From NCBI RefSeq assembly GCF_003034915.1, contig NZ_PZJX01000043.1:62001-126000 (forward strand): DNA of 64,000 nt. The letters are read 5' to 3'. The first letter of the stretch is position 1. Each line of letters opens with the position of its first letter. A program made the position numbers and the translations under genes. The notes beneath the pieces are model-generated. The model did no database searches, was not told the DNA's origin, and saw nothing but the letters and a program-made list of their open reading frames with translations. Shown piece after piece: positions 25,197-34,096 of this stretch. Source of the DNA: Mesorhizobium helmanticense (GTDB lineage: Bacteria; Pseudomonadota; Alphaproteobacteria; Rhizobiales; Rhizobiaceae).

Positions 25197-25958
25197 TCAA
25201 GCGATGCTTTCGCCGCCGTCGATCACCAGCGCCTGACCGGTCATGAAGGATGAACGGTCGGAGACAAGGAACAGGATCGCTTCGGCGATTTCTTCTGCAC
25301 TGGCCCAGCGCCCCATCGGAATCTTGGTGCGGACATAATTTTCGATTGCGTCGCGCCCCCCCATCTGGGCGATGAACGGCCCATTGAACGGCGTGTCGAC
25401 CCAGCCCGGGCAGAGCGCGTTGACGCGGACATTGTGCTGGGCATAGTCGAGCGACATCTGCCTGGTCATCGCCACCACGGCATGCTTCGACGTCGCATAG
25501 GCAATCATCTCGCGGTCGTAGAACACGCCGGAATTCGAAGCCGTGTTCAGAATGACGCCGCCGCCCTGTGCGACCATCGACGGCATGACGGTTCTTGCCC
25601 CGAGGAACTGTGCTCGCACATTGATCCGCCAGGAGGCGTCCATGCCGTCGGTGCCGACCTCGGTCAGCGTACCGCCGACCTGGATGCCGGCATGGTTGTG
25701 CAGGATGTCGATCCGACCGTGCTTGTCCAGCGTTCCGACAATGAGCTGCTCGACCGCCGCGTCATCGCCGACATCGGTCGTGACCGCTTCGGCGCGACCA
25801 CCGACAGCGTGGATGTCGCAGGCTGTTGCTTCGCCGGCTACCTTGTCCCTGTCAGCGATCACCACCACCGCCCCTTCCCGGGCCATGATCATGGCGCCGG
25901 CGCGGCCGATGCCGGACCCTGCGCCTGTCACCACGGCGATGCGATCTTTCAGAATCAT
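25197..25958 (-). CDS. Short-chain dehydrogenase/reductase
   Basis: Classical SDR oxidoreductase of 253 residues. The cofactor motif TGAGSGIG spans residues 11-18, and the catalytic set is Ser141 (NTASNSG), Tyr154 and Lys158 (YATSK). The usual NNAG reads NHAG (88-91). ADRD at residues 35-38 suggests NAD rather than NADP. The ATG at 25958 is used; longer starts fall in the neighbouring permease gene. It is the last gene of a leftward operon with a polyamine-type importer, 10 bp after the permease, so it probably acts on the imported compound. Substrate unknown. Confidence 0.88.
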   Translation of the reverse strand: MILKDRIAVVTGAGSGIGRAGAMIMAREGAVVVIADRDKVAGEATACDIHAVGGRAEAVTTDVGDDAAVEQLIVGTLDKHGRIDILHNHAGIQVGGTLTEVGTDGMDASWRINVRAQFLGARTVMPSMVAQGGGVILNTASNSGVFYDREMIAYATSKHAVVAMTRQMSLDYAQHNVRVNALCPGWVDTPFNGPFIAQMGGRDAIENYVRTKIPMGRWASAEEIAEAILFLVSDRSSFMTGQALVIDGGESIA

Positions 25959-25968
25959 GATCCGTCTC

Positions 25969-26781
25969 TCAGCGCGATGGTTTTCGTTGGCGCAATTGCC
26001 ATTGGGCAAGCACCACAAGCAGAACCGAGGCGACAAGCACGATCGTCGCGATGGCGTTGATTTCCGGGGTCACCCCGCGCCGGATCGAGGCGAAGACATA
26101 GATCGGCAATGTCGTCTGCGCACCCGCTACGAAGAAGGCGACGATGAAATCGTCGAAGGAAAAGGTGAAGGCGAGCAGGAAGCCAGCGATCACCGCCGGC
26201 ATGATCTGCGGCAGTACGATCGAGCGGAATGTCGTCAGCGGGGTGGCGTAGAGATCGCTCGACGCTTCGACCAGATTGCGGTCGAGGCTGCCCAGACGCG
26301 TGCCGACGATCATCGCCACCAGCGCCATCGAAAACAGGCCGTGCGCTGCGATGATCGAGCCATAGCCGAGCGCCAGGCGTGGCGGCTGATCGTTTGGCCA
26401 CAGCGAGGCGAGGAACGGATTGACGACCCCGAACAGCTGGACGAGTGCCACGAGCGTGGAGATGCCGATGACGACGCCCGGAACGACGATAGCCGCACCG
26501 AGCAGCGCGTCGAAGACAGCCCGGGTCCGCGCGCCGACGCGCTGCAAGCCAAGCGCCGCCGCCGTGCCGCAGAGTGCCGCGAGCAAGGCGCTGGTGGTGG
26601 CGATGAACAGGCTGTTCTTCAACGCCTCGACCAGGAATGGGTTCGACAATGCCTTGCCGTACCATTGCACCGAGAAGCCGGTGAACTCGCTGGCATGATG
26701 GCCGGCGTTGAACGAGAACAGCACGACCAGCGCGATCGGCAGGTAGAGGAAGGCGAAAACCGCAAAGACGAAGGCGCGCAT
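25969..26781 (-). CDS. Second polyamine-type ABC importer, permease (PotC-like)
   Basis: Permease of 270 residues with six membrane segments, EAA loop EASSDLYATPLTTFRSIVLP and the typical FTFSFDDFIVAFFVAGAQTT. The ATG at 26781 overlaps the stop of the partner permease by one base (TAATG). The long open frame upstream in this frame is shadow of the partner gene. Forms the channel with the next gene. Confidence 0.88.
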   Translation of the reverse strand: MRAFVFAVFAFLYLPIALVVLFSFNAGHHASEFTGFSVQWYGKALSNPFLVEALKNSLFIATTSALLAALCGTAAALGLQRVGARTRAVFDALLGAAIVVPGVVIGISTLVALVQLFGVVNPFLASLWPNDQPPRLALGYGSIIAAHGLFSMALVAMIVGTRLGSLDRNLVEASSDLYATPLTTFRSIVLPQIMPAVIAGFLLAFTFSFDDFIVAFFVAGAQTTLPIYVFASIRRGVTPEINAIATIVLVASVLLVVLAQWQLRQRKPSR

Positions 26782-27644
26782 TACATCAGATCCACCCGGC
26801 GAGCGCCCGAGAGCCGGGTCGAGATGCGGTTGGCGGCGATCAGCACCACCACCGAGACCAGAACCAGCGTGATGGCGATGGCTGATCCGAACGGCCAGTT
26901 GCGCGACTGCAGGAACAGATCGACCAACGCGTTGCCGATAAAGAACACCTTGCCGCCGCCGAGCAGCGTCGGGATCAGGTATTCGCCGAGCAGCAGGATC
27001 ATCACCAGCGAAAAACCGGTCATCACGCCGGGCAGCGACAGCCGCAGCGTCACGCCGAGGAAGGTCGAGACGGGTGTCGCGCCGAGATCGGCGGAGGCTT
27101 CCAGCAGCCGGCGGTCGAGCCGCTCGAGGCTGACATAGATCGGCAGGATCATCAGCGGCAGATAGCCATAGACGATGCCGAGCAGCACCGCGCCGGGCGT
27201 GTTGATCAGCCTGATATCCTCTATCCCGACATAAGCCAGAAGCGCCGGTATGCCGCGTCCGCCGAGCACATACATCCAGGCATAGGTGCGCATCAGCAGA
27301 CTGGTCCAGAACGGGATGACGACGAGCGCGAGCAGGATCAGCCGCCACCGCTCCGGCGCGCGCAAGGCGAGATAATAGGCAACAGGATAGGCGACGAGCA
27401 GACAGGCAAGCGCTCCGGCCGGCGCCAGCACCATAGTGTTCCAGAAGGCGGTCGCGCGCGCCGGCAGGTTGGCATATTGCGCCAGGGTGAAGGCGGCCTG
27501 ATAGCCGCCTTCGGGCGCGCGCTCGCCAACGCTGAAGACGGCGATGGCGATGAACGGCAGCACCAGGAATACCACCAGCCACAGGGTCGCCGGCGCAAGC
27601 AGCAGCGCTGTCACGAGGTTCTTGCGAAGGAAATTGTCGCGCAT
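26781..27644 (-). CDS. Second polyamine-type ABC importer, permease (PotB-like)
   Basis: Permease of 287 residues with six membrane segments and EAA loop EASADLGATPVSTFLGVTL. LNTPGAVLLGIVYGYLPLM matches family members. Its start is separated from the binding-protein stop by 76 bp that contain a hairpin, the same arrangement as in the importer at 16449-20318. Partner of the overlapping PotC-like gene. Confidence 0.88.
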   Translation of the reverse strand: MRDNFLRKNLVTALLLAPATLWLVVFLVLPFIAIAVFSVGERAPEGGYQAAFTLAQYANLPARATAFWNTMVLAPAGALACLLVAYPVAYYLALRAPERWRLILLALVVIPFWTSLLMRTYAWMYVLGGRGIPALLAYVGIEDIRLINTPGAVLLGIVYGYLPLMILPIYVSLERLDRRLLEASADLGATPVSTFLGVTLRLSLPGVMTGFSLVMILLLGEYLIPTLLGGGKVFFIGNALVDLFLQSRNWPFGSAIAITLVLVSVVVLIAANRISTRLSGARRVDLM

Positions 27645-27662
27645 TGAAAAAGCCGTTTCGGC

Positions 27663-27686
27663 GCCGGCGGATATTGGCCCGCCGGC
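27663..27686 (-). terminator. Intra-operon hairpin between binding-protein and permease genes
   Basis: GCCGGCGG (27663-27670) and CCGCCGGC (27679-27686) form a perfect 8-bp stem with an 8-base loop, without a T-run. It lies 34 bp after the binding-protein stop on the transcribed strand and may limit read-through or protect the upstream mRNA. Confidence 0.55.
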
Positions 27687-27720
27687 GGAGGTGTCTGGAT
27701 CGGTTCGTAACCTGTCCGGT

Positions 27721-28884
27721 TCAAGCGGACTTGAAGCGCGCCATCAGCTCGGCCCGGCCCGGATCGGTCAGCGTCGCGGCCGCGCCGAATTCCAGCGGCG
27801 TCAAAAGGTCTGCCGCCGGATAGAGGATCGGATTGTCCAGCACCTCCTTGGGCAGCAGCTTGTTGACCCGCGCATCGGTCGAGGGTGCGCCATTGGCCAG
27901 GTGTTCCTTGACCGCGACTTGCGGGTTCATCAGATAATTAAGGAGAGCATAGCCGGCGGGCTTGTTCGGCGCATCCTTCGGAATGGCGTAGAAGTCGGTC
28001 CAGATCTCACCACCTTCCTTGCCGAGCACGTAGGCGATCTCAGGGATGTCGCGGTGGAGTTGCGCCCCATCATTGGTCCAGCACATGGTCATCCAGGCGT
28101 CGCCAGCGCGCATCGACGGCTGATAGTCGGATGAGACCGCAAACAAATGCGGCTTGACCTTCAGCAGAAGTTCCTCCGCCTTGGCGAGTTCGTCCGGCTT
28201 CAGCGAGTTGAACGAGAAGCCGTGATATTTCAGCGCGTTGCCGATCGTGGTGAGCTGGTAGTCATGCACCATGGCACGGCCGTCGCCTTCGGCCATCGCG
28301 GTATCCCAGAACTCCTTCCAGCTCGTCATCGGCGTGGTCAGCTTCTTGGTGTTGACGGCAAAGCCGGTGGTGCCCCAGTTCTTCGGCACCGCGTAGGTCA
28401 CGGCGTCGATCGTGCCTTCCGAGGTGAAGCGCGGATCCTCCTGCGAACCGTCGAAATTCGGCAGCTTGGCCATATCGAGCGCTTCGATGATGGCGAGCTT
28501 CTTGTAGGTGGAAATCGTGTAGTTGGTCGGCACGAACAGGCTCCAGCCCGAAGCGCCGGCCTGCAGCTTGGCCAGCATCTCTTCATTGGAGCCGAACACG
28601 TTCACCTCCACGGCAACGCCCGTATCCTTCTTGAAATTCTCGAACGTTGCCGGGTCGTGGTAGTTGGGCCAGGTGGCGATCGACATGCGGTCGCCAAGGT
28701 TTTCCGCGGCGTATGCGGGCGTCGGCATAATGCCGAGTTCGCGCGCCATCACCGCGGTTGCAACGCCCAGGCCGGTGAGGCCGAGGAACTCGCGCCGGCC
28801 GATCGAGCCGCGCTTGAGACGCATTAGTTGATCGACGAATTTCTCCGGGCTTGTCGGCAGTCCGTCACGATATGATTTCGACAT
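27721..28884 (-). CDS. Second polyamine-type ABC importer, substrate-binding protein
   Basis: Periplasmic binding protein of the PotD/PotF-like family, 387 residues. It has a long twin-arginine type leader (GRREFLGLTGLG, arginines at 30-31, ending near AYA-A). The mature start MSIATWPNYHDPATFENF and the segment YAVPKNWGTTGFAVN are typical. The ATG at 28884 overlaps the 3' end of the ATPase gene by 20 bp, so the order is ATPase, binding protein, permeases, SDR. The substrate is not determined; the Tat leader and the SDR partner differ from the importer at 16.4 kb, so a different ligand is likely. Confidence 0.87.
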   Translation of the reverse strand: MSKSYRDGLPTSPEKFVDQLMRLKRGSIGRREFLGLTGLGVATAVMARELGIMPTPAYAAENLGDRMSIATWPNYHDPATFENFKKDTGVAVEVNVFGSNEEMLAKLQAGASGWSLFVPTNYTISTYKKLAIIEALDMAKLPNFDGSQEDPRFTSEGTIDAVTYAVPKNWGTTGFAVNTKKLTTPMTSWKEFWDTAMAEGDGRAMVHDYQLTTIGNALKYHGFSFNSLKPDELAKAEELLLKVKPHLFAVSSDYQPSMRAGDAWMTMCWTNDGAQLHRDIPEIAYVLGKEGGEIWTDFYAIPKDAPNKPAGYALLNYLMNPQVAVKEHLANGAPSTDARVNKLLPKEVLDNPILYPAADLLTPLEFGAAATLTDPGRAELMARFKSA

Positions 28885-30001
28885 GTTGGTTTTCCCTCTG
28901 GTTGGTCCCGTTGTTCTTGGTATCAGGAAACGCCAGCGGCGTTCCGGCGGCAAAGCCGATGGCGACGGGTTCGCCCGGCTTGAACAGGTTGCCCTGGCCG
29001 ATATGGTGATCGGCCTTGGCGAGCAGTGATCCAATGCCCTGGACCTCGATCGCATATTCGGCGGTGGACCCCAGGAAGATACGGTTGCGAACGATGCCCC
29101 TTAGGCTGCCGGCTCCGGGCGGCCCGAGGCTGAGGGATTCCGGACGCAGGCTGACCGACACGGTGTCCCCCTGGCTGAGCGGAACCCGTTTTCGTGCGGC
29201 AATGACGTTGCCGTCGGCAAGCACCACGTCGACGAGTTCACCCGAGTGCCCGGTGACCTTGCCGCTTAGAAGATTGGTCTTGCCGACGAAGTCCGCGACG
29301 AAGAGATCGGCGGGCTCGTCATAAATCTCGCTCGGCTGTCCGAGCTGGACGATGCGGCCGCCATTCATGACGCAGACGAAATCGCTCATCGACAGCGCTT
29401 CCTCCTGGTCGTGGGTGACGAGCACGAAGGTGATGCCGATCTCGCGCTGCAGGTTCTGCAGCTCGATCTGCATATCGGTGCGCAGCTTCTTGTCGAGTGC
29501 GGCCAGTGGCTCGTCGAGCAAAAGCACGGCCGGCTTGTTGACCAGCGCGCGGGCGAGCGCGACCCGCTGCTGCTGGCCGCCGGACAGTTCGTGGATCTTG
29601 CGGCGGCCGTAGCCGGCAAGCCGCACCATGGCCAGCGCCTCGCCTGCTCTCAGGCTGATCTCCCGCGACGACAGCCGCGGCCTTGCCTGACGCAGCCCGT
29701 AGGCGATGTTGTCCTCGACATCCAGATGCGGAAACAACGCGTATTGCTGGAACACCATGTTCACCGGCCGCCGATAGGGCGGCGTGCCGGCCATGTCACG
29801 GCCACGGATGTAGACCGCGCCTTCGCTTGGTTGTTCGAAGCCGCCGATCATGCGCAGGCAAGTCGTCTTGCCGCAGCCTGATGGTCCAAGCAACGCGACA
29901 AAAGCGGAAGGCGGGATGGCGAGATCGATGCCGCTGACGGCGGTCACGCTGCCGTAGCGCTTGGTGACGCCGCGAAACTCGATGTCGGGCACTGCGGTCA
30001 A
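28865..30001 (-). CDS. Second polyamine-type ABC importer, ATP-binding protein (PotA-like)
   Basis: ATPase of 378 residues. Walker A GPSGCGKTT is near residues 39-47, with Q-loop MVFQQYALFPHL, signature LSGGQQQR, Walker B LLLDEPLAALD, H-loop VTHDQEEA, and a C-terminal TOBE-like domain from about residue 280. It is the first gene of the leftward operon, divergent from the LuxR-type regulator gene, and the shared gap carries a palindrome. Its end overlaps the binding-protein gene. Confidence 0.9.
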   Translation of the reverse strand: MTAVPDIEFRGVTKRYGSVTAVSGIDLAIPPSAFVALLGPSGCGKTTCLRMIGGFEQPSEGAVYIRGRDMAGTPPYRRPVNMVFQQYALFPHLDVEDNIAYGLRQARPRLSSREISLRAGEALAMVRLAGYGRRKIHELSGGQQQRVALARALVNKPAVLLLDEPLAALDKKLRTDMQIELQNLQREIGITFVLVTHDQEEALSMSDFVCVMNGGRIVQLGQPSEIYDEPADLFVADFVGKTNLLSGKVTGHSGELVDVVLADGNVIAARKRVPLSQGDTVSVSLRPESLSLGPPGAGSLRGIVRNRIFLGSTAEYAIEVQGIGSLLAKADHHIGQGNLFKPGEPVAIGFAAGTPLAFPDTKNNGTNQRENQHVEIIS

Positions 30002-30054
30002 GGCTCAGGGCTCCAGCTAATATCGAAACGCTATCAGAGCCAATGGCGGCTAGT

Positions 30055-30076
30055 ATATACCTCATGGGTGGTATAT
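30055..30076. promoter_or_regulatory. Palindromic site between LuxR-type regulator and importer operon
   Basis: ATATACC (30055-30061) and GGTATAT (30070-30076) form a perfect 7-bp inverted repeat with an 8-bp spacer, 22 bp in all, close to the size of lux-box type sites. It lies 53 bp before the importer ATPase start and 32 bp before the preferred regulator start. Confidence 0.55.
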
Positions 30077-30108
30077 TTGATCAATTTTCTCGTTCAAAGG
30101 GGTATAAA

Positions 30109-30921
30109 TTGAACGTGTCCCGCAGCGACGAATACGGCCAGCTCGCTACACTCATCGCTGCGACACGGGAAACGAGCGGCGAGCTTTTCGGCAAGGCGAT
30201 GGTCGCCTGGCTCCGGCAGCATGTCCGCTTCGATCACTGCGTGATCTTCGGCTATCGCGGCGCCTCGCGCCCGCCGCTGCTGTTCGAGACATTCTCGCCG
30301 GCCGAAAGCCACGTCTTCGTGGCGCTTTACCAGGAAGGGCCTTATCTGCTCGATCCATTCCATCACGCGGCGGTGGAACGCAAGGAGGGTTTTTGGCGCA
30401 TGCGCGAACTCGCGCCGGACCGCTTCTATGCAAGCGAATACCATCGCTCCTACTACAGCCAGACCAAACTGGCCGAGGAGGTCGGCTTCTTCGTGCCGCT
30501 GCCGGGCAAGGATGCACTGGTGCTGTCGCTGATGCGGTTGCGCACTTCAGGACCATTCGGAACCGCCGAAGCCAGGCTGCTGCGCGATATGGCGCCGGCA
30601 GTGATCGGTTTCGTCAGACTGCGTTGGCCGGCTCTTCCGAATGACGAACCGGCGAGGACGAAACAATACGAAGCGATCGCTCCGGCCCATGAGTTCGACC
30701 GCGCCCACATCTGGAAGAGCCTTTCACTGACGCCGCGCGAAAAGCAGGTCGTCGACCTGGTGCTGCAGGGCCATTCCACGGAATCGATCGCCAGAGCCAT
30801 GCGGATCGTGCCGGGAACGGTGAAGGTCCACCGCCGCAATATTTACCGCAAGCTGAATATCAAGTCGCAGGCCGGTCTCTTCGCGCGCTTTGTCGAGATC
30901 ATCGACGCGCGGATTCAGTAG
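30109..30921 (+). CDS. LuxR-type transcriptional regulator
   Basis: Regulator with a C-terminal LuxR/GerE helix-turn-helix in the last 65 residues or so (LTPREKQVVDLVLQGHSTES, then TVKVHRRNIYRKLNI). The N-terminal domain of about 180 residues resembles the alpha-beta ligand-binding fold of LuxR/GAF-type regulators. I prefer the TTG at 30109, which has AAAGGGG 6 bases upstream; in-frame ATGs at 30043 and 30064 would place the palindromic operator inside the coding region. It is divergent from the importer/SDR operon and probably controls it. No autoinducer synthase gene is nearby, so the ligand may be the transported compound. Confidence 0.82.
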   Translation: MNVSRSDEYGQLATLIAATRETSGELFGKAMVAWLRQHVRFDHCVIFGYRGASRPPLLFETFSPAESHVFVALYQEGPYLLDPFHHAAVERKEGFWRMRELAPDRFYASEYHRSYYSQTKLAEEVGFFVPLPGKDALVLSLMRLRTSGPFGTAEARLLRDMAPAVIGFVRLRWPALPNDEPARTKQYEAIAPAHEFDRAHIWKSLSLTPREKQVVDLVLQGHSTESIARAMRIVPGTVKVHRRNIYRKLNIKSQAGLFARFVEIIDARIQ

Positions 30922-30953
30922 TCCATAATTTCGCAATGGCCTCGCTCGAGCTG

Positions 30954-33023
30954 TTAGCTGGCGACGCCCTCCCATGAGCCGGACACTGCCATCTGCCGGA
31001 GCAGGGGCGTCACCCGAAAGATATCCTTGCCAGTCCGCTCGTGCCAATGGTCGAGCCGCGCGACGATCTTGTCCACCCCTTCGAGGCCGGCCCAGAACAT
31101 CGGCCCGCCCTTGCCGACCGGAAAGCCGTAGCCATTGACCCAGACGACATCGATGTCGGAGGCGCGGGCGGCGATCTTCTCCTCCAGGATTTTGGCGCCC
31201 TCGTTGACCAGGGGATAGAGCGTGCGCTCGATGATCTCGTCGGCACCAATCGTGCGCGGTGCGATGCCCTTCTCCGCCGCCTTGGCGCGGATCAGCGCTT
31301 CGACACTCGGATTGGCTACCGGTATACGAGACCCATTCTCGTATAGGTAAAAGCCGCTGCCGGTCTTCTGGCCGAAGTGCCCTTGTTCGCAGAGCGTATC
31401 GGCAATCACCGCCGTCTGGCCGCGCGCCTTGCGATTGCGCCAGCCTATGTCGAGACCGGCAAGATCGCCCATCTGGAACGGCCCCATCGGCCAGCCGAAA
31501 TCGATGAACGCCCGGTCGATCTGGCTGGGGGTCGCGCCTTCGAGCAGCAGCGCCTCGGACTCGGCACCACGCGCGGCGAGCATCCGGTTGCCGACGAAAC
31601 CATGGCAGACGCCGACGACGACCGGCACCTTGCCGATGCGCCGCGCCAGCTCGACAACCGTCGCCAGCGCGTCCGGCGCGGTCTTCTCGGCGCGCACGAT
31701 CTCCAGCAGCTTCATGACGTTTGCCGGCGAAAAGAAATGCAGGCCGAGCACATCCTGCGGCCGCGAGGTCGAGGCGGCGATTTCATTGACGTCGAGATAG
31801 GAGGTGTTGGTGGCCAGGATCGCGCCCGGTCTGGCCACTGCGTCGAGCCTGCCGAACACATCCTTCTTGACCGCCATCTCCTCGAACACCGCCTCGACGA
31901 TCAGGTCGCAATCGGCGAGATCGCCATAATCCGTCGTGCCCTTGAACAGGCCGAGCCGCTGGCGCTTGGCCTCTTCGCTCAACGAGCCGCGCGCGACGGA
32001 AACGGCATAGTTCTTGTCGATCGTCGCCAAGCCGCGCTCCAGCGCCTCGCCGCTGGTTTCCAGCAAGGTGACGGGGTAGCCGCCATTGGCGAAGGCCATG
32101 GCAATGCCGCCGCCCATCGTACCGGCGCCGATGACGCCAATACGAGCGATCTTGCGCCTGGCGATATCCTTGCCGGGAATCTTTGCCGCCTCACGTTCGG
32201 CGAAAAACAGATACCGCTGGGCGCGCGACTGGTCGCCACCCACCAGTTTCAGGAACAGCGCACGCTCCGCCGCCAGCGCTTCGTCGAAGGGCAGCGTGAT
32301 GGCATTGCGCACCGCCTGCGCGCAGGCGATCGGTGCTTCGAGGCCCCGTGCCTTCTTGGCAAGCTCCGCGGCCTCGGCGTCGAAGCCCACCAGGTCGGTT
32401 TCCCCAAGCCCGTCGTTGCGATCGCGTACTGGCGTGAAGGGACCACCCTTGCGGGCGATTTCCCTGGCGAAGTTCACGGCATGCGTGATCAGATCGCCTT
32501 CGAAGACGGCATCGACGAGACCGGCAGCGTGCGCCTCATCCGCACCGATCGGCGAACCGGACACGATCATCCTGAGCGCTTTCACCGCGCCAACAAGGCG
32601 CGGCAAGCGCACCGTGCCGCCACCGCCCGGCAACAGACCGAGCTTCACCTCGGGCAAGCCGAGCCTGGCGCCCGCATCCGCGACGCGGAAATGACAGCCG
32701 AGCGCCAGTTCCAGGCCGCCGCCGAGCGCCGTGCCATGGATGGCGGCGACCGTCGGCTTGGCGATTGTCTCCAGCACGGCGATGATGGCGCGCAGGTCCG
32801 GCTGCTGCACCGGCTTGCCGAACTCGGTGATGTCGGCGCCGGCGACGAAGGTCCGCCCGGCGCAAGCGATGACGATGGCGTCGACCGAAGGCTCGTCCCG
32901 CAAGGCAACCAGCGCCTGCATCAGCGGCTCGCGGACATGGAAGCTCAGCGCGTTGACCGGTGGGTTGTCGATGCTGACGACCGCGACGCCGCCATCTCTG
33001 GTAACGCTGACGAAATTGGACAA
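30954..33023 (-). CDS. Bifunctional enoyl-CoA hydratase / 3-hydroxyacyl-CoA dehydrogenase
   Basis: Beta-oxidation fusion of 689 residues. The N-terminal crotonase domain has IACAGRTFVAGADITEFGKP, then GTALGGGLELALGCHFRVAD. The linker leads to an NAD-binding 3-hydroxyacyl-CoA dehydrogenase domain starting near residue 295 (IGVIGAGTMGGGIAMAFA), with VGVCHGFVGNRM further on and two C-terminal HAD helical repeats. The length and domain order fit the FadJ/peroxisomal L-PBE type rather than the alpha subunit FadB only by degree. It lies 122 bp downstream of the ribose-type importer operon on the same strand and could be reached by read-through, though no functional link is obvious. Confidence 0.92.
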   Translation of the reverse strand: MSNFVSVTRDGGVAVVSIDNPPVNALSFHVREPLMQALVALRDEPSVDAIVIACAGRTFVAGADITEFGKPVQQPDLRAIIAVLETIAKPTVAAIHGTALGGGLELALGCHFRVADAGARLGLPEVKLGLLPGGGGTVRLPRLVGAVKALRMIVSGSPIGADEAHAAGLVDAVFEGDLITHAVNFAREIARKGGPFTPVRDRNDGLGETDLVGFDAEAAELAKKARGLEAPIACAQAVRNAITLPFDEALAAERALFLKLVGGDQSRAQRYLFFAEREAAKIPGKDIARRKIARIGVIGAGTMGGGIAMAFANGGYPVTLLETSGEALERGLATIDKNYAVSVARGSLSEEAKRQRLGLFKGTTDYGDLADCDLIVEAVFEEMAVKKDVFGRLDAVARPGAILATNTSYLDVNEIAASTSRPQDVLGLHFFSPANVMKLLEIVRAEKTAPDALATVVELARRIGKVPVVVGVCHGFVGNRMLAARGAESEALLLEGATPSQIDRAFIDFGWPMGPFQMGDLAGLDIGWRNRKARGQTAVIADTLCEQGHFGQKTGSGFYLYENGSRIPVANPSVEALIRAKAAEKGIAPRTIGADEIIERTLYPLVNEGAKILEEKIAARASDIDVVWVNGYGFPVGKGGPMFWAGLEGVDKIVARLDHWHERTGKDIFRVTPLLRQMAVSGSWEGVAS

Positions 33024-33145
33024 GCAAAACCTCTCGCAATAGCAAATCGCGCCTGCGGGTGTTTACAGGGCCAGTGTCCCGATTGGAACCGGATTTCCGG
33101 CGAGTTCGGTATTCTGCCAGCGCTGGATCAATGGAAGCAGGCGCC

Positions 33146-34093
33146 CTAGCGCAGCGCCTTCTGCCCACCCGCTGCCGTAATCACACCGACGATGATCAGC
33201 CCGGTCAGCAACAGCCGGACGCCGGCGCTGACACCGAATGTGTTGAGCATGGTCAAAAGCAGCACCAGGAACAGCGCCGCGCCCCAGACGCCTGGCACAT
33301 TGGCTTTGCCGCCGGCCACCGACGTGCCGCCGATGACGACCACGGCGATCGAGGCCAGCAGATATTCATTGCCGATGTCGACATTGGCGCCGCGGAAATA
33401 GCCGGCGAGCAGCGCCCCGTCGAGGCCACCGAGCGCACCGGACAGCGTGTAGGTGAGGAAGCGGATGCGGCCGACATTGACACCGGCCAGCCACGCGGCG
33501 CGGATGTTCTGGCCGATCGCCAGCACCGAGCGGCCGTAGATCATGCGCTGCAGCGCGATCGCGGCACCTATGGTGAACACCACCGTCAGGATCGCCAGCA
33601 CCGGAATGCCCAAAATCTGCCAGTTGGTGAAATCGGCAAAGCCCGGCGGCGGCTTGATCTGCAGGCCGCGCCCATAGCTGATGTCGATCGACTGGATGAT
33701 GAAGCTGGCCGACAGGGTGGCGATGATCGGCGGAATGCGCAGCGCCCAGATCAGGAGATAGTTGGCGGCGCCGATCGCCATGCCGCAGGCGAGTGCTGCC
33801 AGCAGGCCGACGGCGATCATCGCGTCATTGCCGTCCATGACCTTCATGGCGACCGCGCTGGCAAGGCCGATATTGGCCGGCAGCGACAGGTCAACATTGC
33901 CTGGCCCAAGCGTGATGACGAACATCTGCCCGACGCCGACGATGACGGTGAAGACGGCGAGCGAAAGGGCTGCCGTGATCATGCCGCCGCCGCCATAGCC
34001 GCCGGTGAAGGCGATTGTCGCCAGCCACACCAGCAAGGCGCCGATGAACGACCAGATCCAGGGTTTGGCGAGCAGCAATCGCAGCGAAGCCAT
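33146..34093 (-). CDS. Ribose-type ABC transporter permease 2
   Basis: Carbohydrate-importer permease of the RbsC/AraH branch (BPD_transp_2), 315 residues with about eight to ten hydrophobic segments. Conserved stretches include TLGPGNVDLSLPANIGLASA and LASIAVVVIGGTSVAGGKAN, the family signature near the C-terminus. It begins 3 bp after the other permease gene. Two non-identical permeases suggest a heterodimeric channel, as in the AI-2 or erythritol-type importers. Substrate unknown. Confidence 0.88.
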   Translation of the reverse strand: MASLRLLLAKPWIWSFIGALLVWLATIAFTGGYGGGGMITAALSLAVFTVIVGVGQMFVITLGPGNVDLSLPANIGLASAVAMKVMDGNDAMIAVGLLAALACGMAIGAANYLLIWALRIPPIIATLSASFIIQSIDISYGRGLQIKPPPGFADFTNWQILGIPVLAILTVVFTIGAAIALQRMIYGRSVLAIGQNIRAAWLAGVNVGRIRFLTYTLSGALGGLDGALLAGYFRGANVDIGNEYLLASIAVVVIGGTSVAGGKANVPGVWGAALFLVLLLTMLNTFGVSAGVRLLLTGLIIVGVITAAGGQKALR

Positions 34094-34096
34094 GGC

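Noticed and set aside
24943..25200. 85-residue open frame on the minus strand in the gap beside the SDR gene
   Set aside because: No recognisable domain, no ribosome site, unlike codon usage of neighbours; the region is better read as intergenic.
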